This document shows, in pieces, positions 23,896 to 37,700 of a stretch of DNA of 64,000 nt. This DNA comes from Rhytidiadelphus loreus (taxonomy: Eukaryota; Streptophyta; Bryopsida; Hypnales; Hylocomiaceae). The notes beneath the pieces were generated by a model. That model ran no database searches and was not told the DNA's origin. It saw only the letters and a list, made by a program, of their open reading frames with translations. Both the position numbers and the translations under genes were made by a program. Position 1 is the first letter of the stretch. Each line of letters opens with the position of its first letter. The DNA lies in contig OX344763.1 in assembly GCA_947034895.1 (NCBI GenBank), positions 69,583,093 to 69,647,092 of the forward strand. The letters run 5' to 3'.

Positions 23896-26800
23896 ATGAG
23901 TTTAGGAATAAATGCAAGTTGCACAAACATGTTTCACCATCTTCTTTACGTGAATTCTCGTGACATTATATTTTTCTGACAGTCATTAATGTACAGGGCA
24001 AGAACGTTGCCTCAATCTTTAGTTTCACGCACAAAATCATTCAAAGTGACCACCCAAACGTGCATATTGTTTTGAATGCATGAGTTTAGGAATATATGCA
24101 ACTTGCACAAACATGTTTTACCATCTTCTTTACGTGAATTCTCGTGACATTATATTTTTCTGACAGTCATTAATGTACAGGGCAAGAACGTTGCCTCAAT
24201 TTTTAGTTTCACGCACAAAATCATTCAAAGTGACCACCGAAACGTGCATATTGTTTTGAATGCATGAGTTTAGGAATAAATGCAAGTTGCACAAACATGT
24301 TTCACCATCTTCTTTACGTGAATTCTCGTGACATTATATTTTTCTGACAGTCATTAATGTACAGGGCAAGAACGTTGCCTCAATCCTTAGTTTCACGCAC
24401 AAAATCATTCAAAGTGACCACCCAAACGTGCATATTGTTTTGAATGCTTGAGTTTAGGAATATATGCAACTTGCACAAACATGTTTTACCATCTTCTTTA
24501 CGTGAATTCTCGTGACATTATATTTTTCTGACAGTCATTAATGTACAGGGCAAGAACGTTGCCTCAATTTTTAGTTTCACGCACAAAATCATTCAAAGTG
24601 ACCACCCAAACGTGCATATTGTTTTGAATGCATGAGTTTAGGAATATATGCAACTTGCACAAACATGTTTTACCATCTTCTTTACGTGAATTCTCGTGAC
24701 ATTATATTTTTCTGACAGTCATTAATATACAGGGCAAGAACGTTGCCTCAATTTTTAGTTTCACGCACAAAATCATTCAAAGTGACCACCCAAACGTGCA
24801 TATTGTTTTGAATGCATGAGTTTAGGAATATATGCAACTTGCACAAACATGTTTTACCATCTTCTTTACGTGAATTCTCGTGACATTATATTTTTCTGAC
24901 AGTCATTAATGTACAGGGCAAGAACGTTGCCTCAATTTTTAGTTTCACCCACAAAATCATTCAAAGTGACCACCCAAACGTGCATATTGTTTTGAATGCA
25001 TGAGTTTAGGAATAAATGCAACTTGCACAAACATGTTTCACCATCTTCTTTACGTGAATTCTCGTGACATTATATTTTTCTGACAGTCATTAATGTACAG
25101 GGCAAGAACGTTGCCTCAATCTTTAGTTTCACGCACAAAATCATTCAAAGTGACCACCCAAACGTGCATATTGTTTTGAATGCATGAGTTTAGGAATATA
25201 TGCAACTTGCACAAACATGTTTTACCATCTTCTTTACGTGAATGCTCGTGACATTATATTTTTCTGACAGTCATTAATGTACAGGGCAAGAACGTTGCCT
25301 CAATTTTTAGTTTCACGCACAAAATCATTCAAAGTGACCACCGAAACGTGCATATTGTTTTGAATGCATGAGTTTAGGAATAAATGCAAGTTGCACAAAC
25401 ATGTTTCACCATCTTCTTTACGTGAATTCTCGTGACATTATATTTTTCTGACAGTCATTAATGTACAGGGCAAGAACGTTGCCTCAATCCTTAGTTTCAC
25501 GCACAAAATCATTCAAAGTGACCACCCAAACGTGCATATTGTTTTGAATGCATGAGTTTAGGAATATATGCAACTTGCACAAACATGTTTTACCATCTTC
25601 TTTACGTGAATTCTCGTGACATTATATTTTTCTGACAGTCATTAATGTACAGGGCAAGAACGTTGCCTCAATTTTTAGTTTCACGCACAAAATCATTCAA
25701 AGTGACCACCCAAACGTGCATATTGTTTTGAATGCATGAGTTTAGGAATATATGCAACTTGCACAAACATGTTTTACCATCTTCTTTACGTGAATTCTCG
25801 TGACATTATATTTTTCTGACAGTCATTAATGTACAGGGCAAGAACGTTGCCTCAATTTTTAGTTTCACGCACAAAATCATTCAAAGTGACCACCCAAACG
25901 TGCATATTGTTTTGAATGCATGAGTTTAGGAATATATGCAACTTGCACAAACATGTTTTACCATCTTCTTTACGTGAATTCTCGTGACATTATATTTTGA
26001 CGGACAGTCATTAATGTACAGGGCAAGAACGTTGCCTCAATTTTTAGTTTCACGCACAAAATCATTCAAAGTGACCACCCAAACGTGCATATTGTTTTGA
26101 ATGCATGAGTTTAGGAATAAATGCAACTTGCACAAACATGTTTCACCATCTTCTTTACGTGAATTTTCGTCACATTATATTTTGACGGACAGTCATTAAC
26201 GTACAGGGCAAGAACGTTGCCTCAATCTTTAGTTTCACGCACAAAATCATTCAAAGTGACCACCCAAACGTGCATATTGTTTTGAATGCATGAGTTTAGG
26301 AATATATGCAACTTGCACAAACATGTTTTACCATCATCTTTACGTGAATTTTCGTCACATTATATTTTGTCGGACAGTCATTAACGTACAGGGCAAGAAC
26401 GTTGCCTCAATTTTTAGTTTCACGCACAAAATCATTCAAAGTGACCACCCAAACGTGCATATTGTCTTGAATGCATGAGTTTAGGAACAAATGCGAGTTG
26501 CACAAACATGTTTCACCATCTTCTTTACGTGAATTCTCGTGACATTATATTTTTCTGACAGTCATTAACGTACAGGGCAAAAACGTTGCCTCAATTTTTA
26601 GTTTCACGCACAAAATCATTCAAAGTGACCACCCAAACCTGCATATCCTTTTGCATGCATGACTTTAGGAATATATGCAACTTGCACAAACATGTTTTAC
26701 CATCATCTTTACGTGAATTTTCGTGACATTATATTTTGTCGGGCAGTCATTAACGTACAGGGCAAAAACGTTGCCTCAATTTTTAGTTTCACGCACTAAA

Positions 26801-27212
26801 TCATTCAAAGTGACCACCCAAACCTGCATATCCTTTTGCATGCATGAGTTTAGGAATAAATGCAACATGCACAAACATGTTTTACCATCATCTTTACGTG
26901 AATTTTCGTGACATTATATTTTGTCGGACAGTCATTAACGTACAGGGCAAAAACGTTGCCTCAATCTTTAGTTTCACGCACAAAATCATTCAAAGTGACC
27001 ACCGAAACGTGCATATTGTTTTAAATGCATGAGTTTAGGAATAAATGCAACTTGCACAAACATGTTTTACCATCTTCTTTACGTGAATTCTCGTGACATT
27101 ATATTTTTCTGACAGTCATTAATGTACAGGGCAAGAACGTTGCCTCAATTTTTAGTTTCACCCACAAAATCATTCAAAGTGACCACCCAAACGTGCATAT
27201 CCTTGTGCATGC
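23896..27212. repeat. Segmental copy 2 of S run and L/D group
   Basis: The eleven-unit S run (23896-25919) and the later L/D units repeat 16334-20021. The offset changes from 7562 bp to 7191 bp between 25920 and 26105. The 371 bp difference equals the two units starting at 18543 and 18729, which are missing here. The unit at 25920 is a hybrid at the deletion point. The later private variants TCGGGCAG, GCACTAAATC and AACATGCAC are kept. Confidence 0.9.
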
Positions 27213-27948
27213 ATGACTTTAGGAATAAATGCAACTTGCACAAACATGTTTTACCATCTTCTTTACGTGAATTCTCGTGACATTATATTTTTCTGACAGT
27301 CATTAATGTACAGGGCAAGAACGTTGCCTCAATTTTTAGTTTCACGCACAAAATCATTCAAAGTGACCACCCAAACGTGCATATTGTCTTGAATGCATGA
27401 GTTTAGGAACAAATGCGAGTTGCACAAACATGTTTCACCATCTTCTTTACGTGAATTCTCGTGACATTATATTTTTCTGACAGTCATTAATGTACAGGGC
27501 AAGAACGTTGCCTCAATTTTTAGTTTCACCCACAAAATCATTCAAAGTGACCACCCAAACGTGCATATCCTTGTGAATGCATGACTTTAGGAATAAATGC
27601 AACTTGCACAAACATGTTTTACCATCTTCTTTACGTGAATTCTCGTGACATTATATTTGTCTGACAGTCATTAATGTACAGGGCAAGAACGTTGCCTCAA
27701 TTTTTAGTTTCACGCACAAAATCATTCAAAGTGACCACCCAAACGTGCATATTGTCTTGAATGCATGAGTTTAGGAACAAATGCGAGTTGCACAAACATG
27801 TTTCACCATCTTCTTTACGTGAATTCTCGTGACATTATATTTTTCTGACAGTCATTAATGTACAGGGCAAGAACGTTGCCTCAATTTTTAGTTTCACCCA
27901 CAAAATCATTCAAAGTGACCACCCAAACGTGCATATCCTTGTGAATGC
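27213..27948. repeat. Dimeric higher-order repeat, two copies
   Basis: Two 368 bp dimers start at 27213 and 27581, with the same ATTGTCTTG/GCGAGTTGC and ATCCTTGTG/ATGACTTT alternation as the five-copy array. They occupy the equivalent position after the L/D group, so three dimers were gained or lost between loci. Confidence 0.9.
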
Positions 27949-28685
27949 ATGACTTTAGGAATAAATGCAACTTGCACAAACATGTTTTACCATCTTCTTT
28001 ACGTGAATTCTCGTGACATTATATTTTTCTGACAGTCATTAATGTACAAGGCAAGAACGTTGCCTCAATTTTTAGTTTCACGCACAAAATCATTCAAAGT
28101 GACCACCCAAACGTGCATATTGTTTTGAATGCATGAGTTTAGGAATAAATGCAACATGCACAAACATGTTTTACCATCATCTTTACGTGAATTTTCGTGA
28201 CATTATATTTTGTCGGGCAGTCATTAACGTACAGGGCAAAAACGTTGCCTCAATCTTTAGTTTCACGCACAAAATCATTCAAAGTGACCACCCAAACGTG
28301 CATATCCTTGTGCATGCATGACTTTAGGAATAAATGCAACTTGCACAAACATGTTTTACCATCTTCTTTACGTGAATTCTCGTGACATTATATTTTTCTG
28401 ACAGTCATTAATGTACAGGGCAAGAACGTTGCCTCAATTTTTAGTTTCACCCACAAAATCATTCAAAGTGACCACCCAAACGTGCATATCCTTGTGCATG
28501 CATGACTTTAGGAATAAATGCAACTTGCACAAACATGTTTTACCATCTTCTTTACGTGAATTCTCGTGACATTATATTTTTCTGACAGTCATTAATGTAC
28601 AGGGCAAGAACGTTGCCTCAATTTTTAGTTTCACGCACAAAATCATTCAAAGTGACCACCCAAACGTGCATATTGTTTTGAATGC
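27949..28685. repeat. Tail of copy 2 and junction to copy 3
   Basis: Units at 27949 (with TACAAGGCAAG), 28133 (L with TCGGGCAG and AACATGCAC), 28318 and 28502 complete this segment. The first two recur at 32374 and 32558, an offset of 4425 bp. At 28686 the sequence jumps back to the equivalent of 24632, which marks the boundary of a tandem segmental duplication. Confidence 0.85.
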
Positions 28686-31637
28686 ATGAGTTTAGGAATA
28701 TATGCAACTTGCACAAACATGTTTTACCATCTTCTTTACGTGAATTCTCGTGACATTATATTTTTCTGACAGTCATTAATATACAGGGCAAGAACGTTGC
28801 CTCAATTTTTAGTTTCACGCACAAAATCATTCAAAGTGACCACCCAAACGTGCATATTGTTTTGAATGCATGAGTTTAGGAATATATGCAACTTGCACAA
28901 ACATGTTTTACCATCTTCTTTACGTGAATTCTCGTGACATTATATTTTTCTGACAGTCATTAATGTACAGGGCAAGAACGTTGCCTCAATTTTTAGTTTC
29001 ACCCACAAAATCATTCAAAGTGACCACCCAAACGTGCATATTGTTTTGCATGCATGAGTTTAGGAATAAATGCAACTTGCACAAACATGTTTCACCATCT
29101 TCTTTACGTGAATTCTCGTGACATTATATTTTTCTGACAGTCATTAATGTACAGGGCAAGAACGTTGCCTCAATCTTTAGTTTCACGCACAAAATCATTC
29201 AAAGTGACCACCCAAACGTGCATATTGTTTTGAATGCATGAGTTTAGGAATATATGCAACTTGCACAAACATGTTTTACCATCTTCTTTACGTGAATGCT
29301 CGTGACATTATATTTTTCTGACAGTCATTAATGTACAGGGCAAGAACGTTGCCTCAATTTTTAGTTTCACGCACAAAATCATTCAAAGTGACCACCGAAA
29401 CGTGCATATTGTTTTGAATGCATGAGTTTAGGAATAAATGCAAGTTGCACAAACATGTTTCACCATCTTCTTTACGTGAATTCTCGTGACATTATATTTT
29501 TCTGACAGTCATTAATGTACAGGGCAAGAACGTTGCCTCAATCCTTAGTTTCACGCACAAAATCATTCAAAGTGACCACCCAAACGTGCATATTGTTTTG
29601 AATGCATGAGTTTAGGAATATATGCAACTTGCACAAACATGTTTTACCATCTTCTTTACGTGAATTCTCGTGACATTATATTTTTCTGACAGTCATTAAT
29701 GTACAGGGCAAGAACGTTGCCTCAATTTTTAGTTTCACGCACAAAATCATTCAAAGTGACCACCCAAACGTGCATATTGTTTTGAATGCATGAGTTTAGG
29801 AATATATGCAACTTGCACAAACATGTTTTACCATCTTCTTTACGTGAATTCTCGTGACATTATATTTTTCTGACAGTCATTAATGTACAGGGCAAGAACG
29901 TTGCCTCAATTTTTAGTTTCACGCACAAAATCATTCAAAGTGACCACCCAAACGTGCATATTGTTTTGAATGCATGAGTTTAGGAATATATGCAACTTGC
30001 ACAAACATGTTTTACCATCTTCTTTACGTGAATTCTCGTGACATTATATTTTGACGGACAGTCATTAATGTACAGGGCAAGAATGTTGCCTCAATTTTTA
30101 GTTTCACCCACAAAATCATTCAAAGTGACCACCCAAACGTGCATATTGTTTTGAATGCATGAGTTTAGGAATAAATGCAACTTGCACAAACATGTTTCAC
30201 CATCTTCTTTACGTGAATTCTCGTGACATTATATTTTGACGGACAGTCATTAACGTACAGGGCAAGAACGTTGCCTCAATTTTTAGTTTCACGCACAAAA
30301 TCATTCAAAGTGACCACACCAAACGTGCATATTGTTTTGAATGCATGAGTTTAGGAATATATGCAACTTGCACAAACATGTTTTACCATCATCTTTACGT
30401 GAATTTTCGTGACATTATATTTTGTCGGACAGTCATTAACGTACAGGGCAAGAACGTTGCCTCAATTTTTAGTTTCACGCACAAAATCATTCAAAGTGAC
30501 CACCCAAACGTGCATATTGTTTTGAATGCATGAGTTTAGGAATAAATGCAACTTGCACAAACATGTTTCACCATCTTCTTTACGTGAATTTTCGTCACAT
30601 TATATTTTGACGGACAGTCATTAACGTACAGGGCAAGAACGTTGCCTCAATCTTTAGTTTCACGCACAAAATCATTCAAAGTGACCACCCAAACGTGCAT
30701 ATTGTTTTGAATGCATGAGTTTAGGAATATATGCAACTTGCACAAACATGTTTTACCATCATCTTTACGTGAATTTTCGTCACATTATATTTTGTCGGAC
30801 AGTCATTAACGTACAGGGCAAGAACGTTGCCTCAATTTTTAGTTTCACGCACAAAATCATTCAAAGTGACCACCCAAACGTGCATATTGTCTTGAATGCA
30901 TGAGTTTAGGAACAAATGCGAGTTGCACAAACATGTTTCACCATCTTCTTTACGTGAATTCTCGTGACATTATATTTTTCTGACAGTCATTAACGTACAG
31001 GGCAAAAACGTTGCCTCAATTTTTAGTTTCACGCACAAAATCATTCAAAGTGACCACCCAAACCTGCATATCCTTTTGCATGCATGACTTTAGGAATATA
31101 TGCAACTTGCACAAACATGTTTTACCATCATCTTTACGTGAATTTTCGTGACATTATATTTTGTCGGGCAGTCATTAACGTACAGGGCAAAAACGTTGCC
31201 TCAATTTTTAGTTTCACGCACTAAATCATTCAAAGTGACCACCCAAACCTGCATATCCTTTTGCATGCATGAGTTTAGGAATAAATGCAACATGCACAAA
31301 CATGTTTTACCATCATCTTTACGTGAGTTTTCGTGACATTATATTTTGTCGGACAGTCATTAACGTACAGGGCAAAAACGTTGCCTCAATCTTTAGTTTC
31401 ACGCACAAAATCATTCAAAGTGACCACCGAAACGTGCATATTGTTTTAAATGCATGAGTTTAGGAATAAATGCAACTTGCACAAACATGTTTTACCATCT
31501 TCTTTACGTGAATTCTCGTGACATTATATTTTTCTGACAGTCATTAATGTACAGGGCAAGAACGTTGCCTCAATTTTTAGTTTCACCCACAAAATCATTC
31601 AAAGTGACCACCCAAACGTGCATATCCTTGTGCATGC
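28686..31637. repeat. Segmental copy 3 of S run and L/D group
   Basis: This copy matches 17070-20021 at an offset of 11616 bp and keeps the two units that copy 2 lost (30159 and 30345). It shares TTAATATACAG (28775) with copy 2. It has a private ACGTGAGTTTTCG around 31321. Together these show a tandem duplication of 22 to 24 monomers, depending on whether the two units are counted. Confidence 0.9.
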
Positions 31638-32373
31638 ATGACTTTAGGAATAAATGCAACTTGCACAAACATGTTTTACCATCTTCTTTACGTGAATTCT
31701 CGTGACATTATATTTGTCTGACAGTCATTAATGTACAGGGCAAGAACGTTGCCTCAATTTTTAGTTTCACGCACAAAATCATTCAAAGTGACCACCCAAA
31801 CGTGCATATTGTCTTGAATGCATGAGTTTAGGAACAAATGCGAGTTGCACAAACATGTTTCACCATCTTCTTTACGTGAATTCTCGTGACATTATATTTT
31901 TCTGACAGTCATTAATGTACAGGGCAAGAACGTTGCCTCAATTTTTAGTTTCACCCACAAAATCATTCAAAGTGACCACCCAAACGTGCATATCCTTGTG
32001 AATGCATGACTTTAGGAATAAATGCAACTTGCACAAACATGTTTTACCATCTTCTTTACGTGAATTCTCGTGACATTATATTTGTCTGACAGTCATTAAT
32101 GTACAGGGCAAGAACGTTGCCTCAATTTTTAGTTTCACGCACAAAATCATTCAAAGTGACCACCCAAACGTGCATATTGTCTTGAATGCATGAGTTTAGG
32201 AACAAATGCGAGTTGCACAAACATGTTTCACCATCTTCTTTACGTGAATTCTCGTGACATTATATTTTTCTGACAGTCATTAATGTACAGGGCAAGAACG
32301 TTGCCTCAATTTTTAGTTTCACCCACAAAATCATTCAAAGTGACCACCCAAACGTGCATATCCTTGTGAATGC
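31638..32373. repeat. Dimeric higher-order repeat, two copies in segment 3
   Basis: Dimers start at 31638 and 32006 and have the same two-unit alternation. Both first units carry TTTGTCTG. Their position after the L/D group is equivalent to 20022 and 27213. Confidence 0.9.
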
Positions 32374-33294
32374 ATGACTTTAGGAATAAATGCAACTTGC
32401 ACAAACATGTTTTACCATCTTCTTTACGTGAATTCTCGTGACATTATATTTTTCTGACAGTCATTAATGTACAAGGCAAGAACGTTGCCTCAATTTTTAG
32501 TTTCACGCACAAAATCATTCAAAGTGACCACCCAAACGTGCATATTGTTTTGAATGCATGAGTTTAGGAATAAATGCAACATGCACAAACATGTTTTACC
32601 ATCATCTTTACGTGAATTTTCGTGACATTATATTTTGTCGGGCAGTCATTAACGTACAGGGCAAAAACGTTGCCTCAATCTTTAGTTTCACGCACAAAAT
32701 CATTCAAAGTGACCACCCAAACGTGCATATCCTTGTGCATGCATGACTTTAGGAATAAATGCAACTTGCACAAACATGTTTTACCATCTTCTTTACGTGA
32801 ATTCTCGTGACATTATATTTTTCTGACAGTCATTAATGTACAGGGCAAGAACGTTGCCTCAATTTTTAGTTTCACCCACAAAATCATTCAAAGTGACCAC
32901 CCAAACGTGCATATGGTTTTGCATGCATGGGTTTAGGAATAAATGCAACTTGCACAACCATGTTTTACCATCTTCTTTACGTGAATTCTCGTGACATTAT
33001 ATTTTTCTGACAGTCATTAATGTACAGGGCAAGAACGTTGCCTCAATTTTTAGTTTCACGCACAAAATCATTCAAAGTGACCACCCAAACGTGCATATTG
33101 TTTTGAATGCATGAGTTTAGGAATATATGCAACTTGCACAAACATGTTTTACCATCTTCTTTACGTGAATTCTCGTGACATTATATTTTTCTGACAGTCA
33201 TTAATGTACAGGGCAAGAACGTTGCCTCAATTTTTAGTTTCACCCACAAAATCATTCAAAGTGACCACCCAAACGTGCATATCCTTGTGAATGC
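32374..33294. repeat. Join between segment 3 and the fourth dimer array
   Basis: Units at 32374 and 32558 match 27949 and 28133. The unit at 32743 ends with ATATGGTTTTGC, and the unit at 32927 starts ATGGGTTTAGG and has CACAACCATG. Those are forms otherwise seen in the N island (35675-35720, 36785-36830 and 37895-37940). The body of both units remains S-type, so a short patch of N-island sequence has been placed here. Confidence 0.82.
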
Positions 33295-34766
33295 ATGACT
33301 TTAGGAATAAATGCAACTTGCACAAACATGTTTTACCATCTTCTTTACGTGAATTCTCGTGACATTATATTTGTCTGACAGTCATTAATGTACAGGGCAA
33401 GAACGTTGCCTCAATTTTTAGTTTCACGCACAAAATCATTCAAAGTGACCACCCAAACGTGCATATTGTCTTGAATGCATGAGTTTAGGAACAAATGCGA
33501 GTTGCACAAACATGTTTCACCATCTTCTTTACGTGAATTCTCGTGACATTATATTTTTCTGACAGTCATTAATGTACAGGGCAAGAACGTTGCCTCAATT
33601 TTTAGTTTCACCCACAAAATCATTCAAAGTGACCACCCAAACGTGCATATCCTTGTGAATGCATGACTTTAGGAATAAATGCAACTTGCACAAACATGTT
33701 TTACCATCTTCTTTACGTGAATTCTCGTGACATTATATTTTTCTGACAGTCATTAATGTACAGGGCAAGAACGTTGCCTCAATTTTTAGTTTCACGCACA
33801 AAATCATTCAAAGTGACCACCCAAACGTGCATATTGTCTTGAATGCATGAGTTTAGGAACAAATGCGAGTTGCACAAACATGTTTCACCATCTTCTTTAC
33901 GTGAATTCTCGTGACATTATATTTTTCTGACAGTCATTAATGTACAGGGCAAGAACGTTGCCTCAATTTTTAGTTTCACCCACAAAATCATTCAAAGTGA
34001 CCACCCAAACGTGCATATCCTTGTGAATGCATGACTTTAGGAATAAATGCAACTTGCACAAACATGTTTTACCATCTTCTTTACGTGAATTCTCGTGACA
34101 TTATATTTTTCTGACAGTCATTAATGTACAGGGCAAGAACGTTGCCTCAATTTTTAGTTTCACGCACAAAATCATTCAAAGTGACCACCCAAACGTGCAT
34201 ATTGTCTTGAATGCATGAGTTTAGGAACAAATGCGAGTTGCACAAACATGTTTCACCATCTTCTTTACGTGAATTCTCGTGACATTATATTTTTCTGACA
34301 GTCATTAATGTACAGGGCAAGAACGTTGCCTCAATTTTTAGTTTCACCCACAAAATCATTCAAAGTGACCACCCAAACGTGCATATCCTTGTGAATGCAT
34401 GACTTTAGGAATAAATGCAACTTGCACAAACATGTTTTACCATCTTCTTTACGTGAATTCTCGTGACATTATATTTGTCTGACAGTCATTAATGTACAGG
34501 GCAAGAACGTTGCCTCAATTTTTAGTTTCACGCACAAAATCATTCAAAGTGACCACCCAAACGTGCATATTGTCTTGAATGCATGAGTTTAGGAACAAAT
34601 GCGAGTTGCACAAACATGTTTCACCATCTTCTTTACGTGAATTCTCGTGACATTATATTTTTCTGACAGTCATTAATGTACAGGGCAAGAACGTTGCCTC
34701 AATTTTTAGTTTCACCCACAAAATCATTCAAAGTGACCACCCAAACGTGCATATCCTTGTGCATGC
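33295..34766. repeat. Dimeric higher-order repeat, four copies
   Basis: Dimers of 368 bp start at 33295, 33663, 34031 and 34399 and fill 1472 bp exactly. They match 20390-21861 at an offset of 12905 bp. That match continues rightward through 35505, making a duplicated segment of 12 monomers (2211 bp). Confidence 0.92.
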
Positions 34767-37700
34767 ATGACTTTAGGAATAAATGCAACTTGCACAAACA
34801 TGTTTTACCATCTTCTTTACGTGAATTCTCGTGACATTATATTTTTCTGACAGTCATTAAAGTACAGGGCAAGAACGTTGCCTCAATTTTTAGTTTCACC
34901 CACAAAATCATTCAAAGTGACCACCCAAACGTGCATATTGTTTTGCATGCATGACTTTAGGAATACATGCAACTTGCACAAACATGTTTTACCATCATCT
35001 TTACGTGAATTTTCATGACATTATATTTTGTCGAACAGTCATTAACGTACAGGGCAAAAACGTTGCCCCAATTTTTAGTTTCACGCACAAATTCATTCAA
35101 AGTGACCACCCAAACGTGCATATGGTTTTGCATGCATGGGTTTAGGAATAAATGCAACTTGCACAAACATGTTTTACCATCTTCTTTACGTGAATTTCCG
35201 TGACAATATATTTTGTTGGACAGTCATTAACGTACAGTGCAAGAACGATGCCCCAATTTTTAGTTTCACGCACAAAATCATTCAAAGTGACCACCCAAAC
35301 GTGCATATTGTTTTGAATGCATGAGTTTAGGAATATATGCAACATGCACAAACATGTTTTACCGTCATCTTTACGTGAATTTTCGTGACATTATATTTTG
35401 TCGGACAGTCATTAACGTACAGGGCAAGAACGTTGCCCCAATTTTTAGTTTCACGCACAAAATCATTCAAAGTGACCACCCAAACGTGCATATTGTTTTG
35501 AATGCATGAGTTTAGGAATGAATGCAACTTGCACAAACATGTTTTATCATCTTCTTTACGTGAATTCTCGTGACATTATATTTTTCTGACAGTCATTAAT
35601 GTACAGGGCAAGAACGTTGCCTCAATCTTTAGTTTCACGCACAAATTCATTCAAAGTGACCACCCAAACGTGCATATGGTTTTGCATGCATGGGTTTAGG
35701 AATAAATGCAACTTGCACAACCATGTTTTACCATCTTCTTTACGTGAATTTCCGTGACAATATATTTTGTTGGACAGTCATTAACGTACAGTGCAAGAAC
35801 GATGCCCCAATTTTTAGTTTCACGCACAAAATCATTCAAAGTGACCACCCAAACGTGCATATTGTTTTGAATGCATGAGTTTAGGAATAAATGCAACTTG
35901 CACAACCATGTTTTACCATCTTCTTTACGTGAATTTCCGTGACAATATATTTTGTTGGACAGTCATTAACGTACAGTGCAAGAACGATGCCCCAATTTTT
36001 AGTTTCATGCACAAAATCATTCAAAGTGACCACCCAAACGTGCATATTGTTTTGAATGCATGAGTTTAGGAATATATGCAACATGCACAAACATGTTTTA
36101 CCGTCATCTTTACGTGAATTTTCGTGACATTATATTTTGTCGGACAGTCATTAACGTACAGGGCAAGAACGTTGCCCCAATTTTTAGTTTCACGCACAAA
36201 ATCATTCAAAGTGACCACCCAAACGTGCATATTGTTTTGAATGCATGAGTTTAGGAATAAATGCAACTTGCACAAACATGTTTTACCATCTTCTTTACGT
36301 GAATTTCCGTGACAATATATTTTGTTGGACAGTCATTAACGTACAGTGCAAGAACGATGCCCCAATTTTTAGTTTCACGCACAAAATCATTCAAAGTGAC
36401 CACCCAAACGTGCATATTGTTTTGAATGCATGAGTTTAGGAATGAATGCAACTTGCACAAACATGTTTTACCATCATCTTTTCGTGAATTTCCGTGACAA
36501 TATATTTTGTTGGACAGTCATTAACGTACAGTGCAAGAACGATGCCCCAATTTTTAGTTTCATGCACAAAATCATTCAAAGTGACCACCCAAACGTGCAT
36601 ATTGTTTTGAATGCATGAGTTTAGGAATATATGCAACATGCACAAACATGTTTTACCGTCATCTTTACGTGAATTTTCGTGACATTATATTTTGTCGGAC
36701 AGTCATTAACGTACAGGGCAAGAACGTTGCCTCAATCTTTAGTTTCACGCACAAATTCATTCAAAGTGACCACCCAAACGTGCATATGGTTTTGCATGCA
36801 TGGGTTTAGGAATAAATGCAACTTGCACAACCATGTTTTACCATCTTCTTTACGTGAATTTCCGTGACAATATATTTTGTTGGACAGTCATTAACGTACA
36901 GTGCAAGAACGATGCCCCAATTTTTAGTTTCACGCACAAAATCATTCAAAGTGACCACCCAAACGTGCATATTGTTTTGAATGCATGAGTTTAGGAATGA
37001 ATGCAACTTGCACAAACATGTTTTACCATCATCTTTTCGTGAATTTCCGTGACAATATACTTTGTTGGACAGTCATTAACGTACAGTGCAAGAACGATGC
37101 CCCAATTTTTAGTTTCACACACAAAATCATTCAAAGTGACCACCCAAACGTGCATATTGTTTTGAATGCATGAGTTTAGGAATAAATGCAACTTGCACAA
37201 ACATGTTTTACCATCTTCTTTACGTGAATTTCCGTGACAATATATTTTGTTGGACAGTCATTAACGTACAGTGCAAGAACGATGCCCCAATTTTTAGTTT
37301 CACGCACAAAATCATTCAAAGTGACCACCCAAACGTGCATATTGTTTTGAATGCATGAGTTTAGGAATAAATGCAACTTGCACAACCATGTTTTACCATC
37401 TTCTTTACGTGAATTTCCGTGACAATATATTTTGTTGGACAGTCATTAACGTACAGTGCAAGAACGATGCCCCAATTTTTAGTTTCATGCACAAAATCAT
37501 TCAAAGTGACCACCCAAACGTGCATATTGTTTTGAATGCATGAGTTTAGGAATATATGCAACATGCACAAACATGTTTTACCGTCATCTTTACGTGAATT
37601 TTCGTGACATTATATTTTGTCGGACAGTCATTAACGTACAGGGCAAGAACGTTGCCCCAATTTTTAGTTTCACGCACAAAATCATTCAAAGTGACCACCC

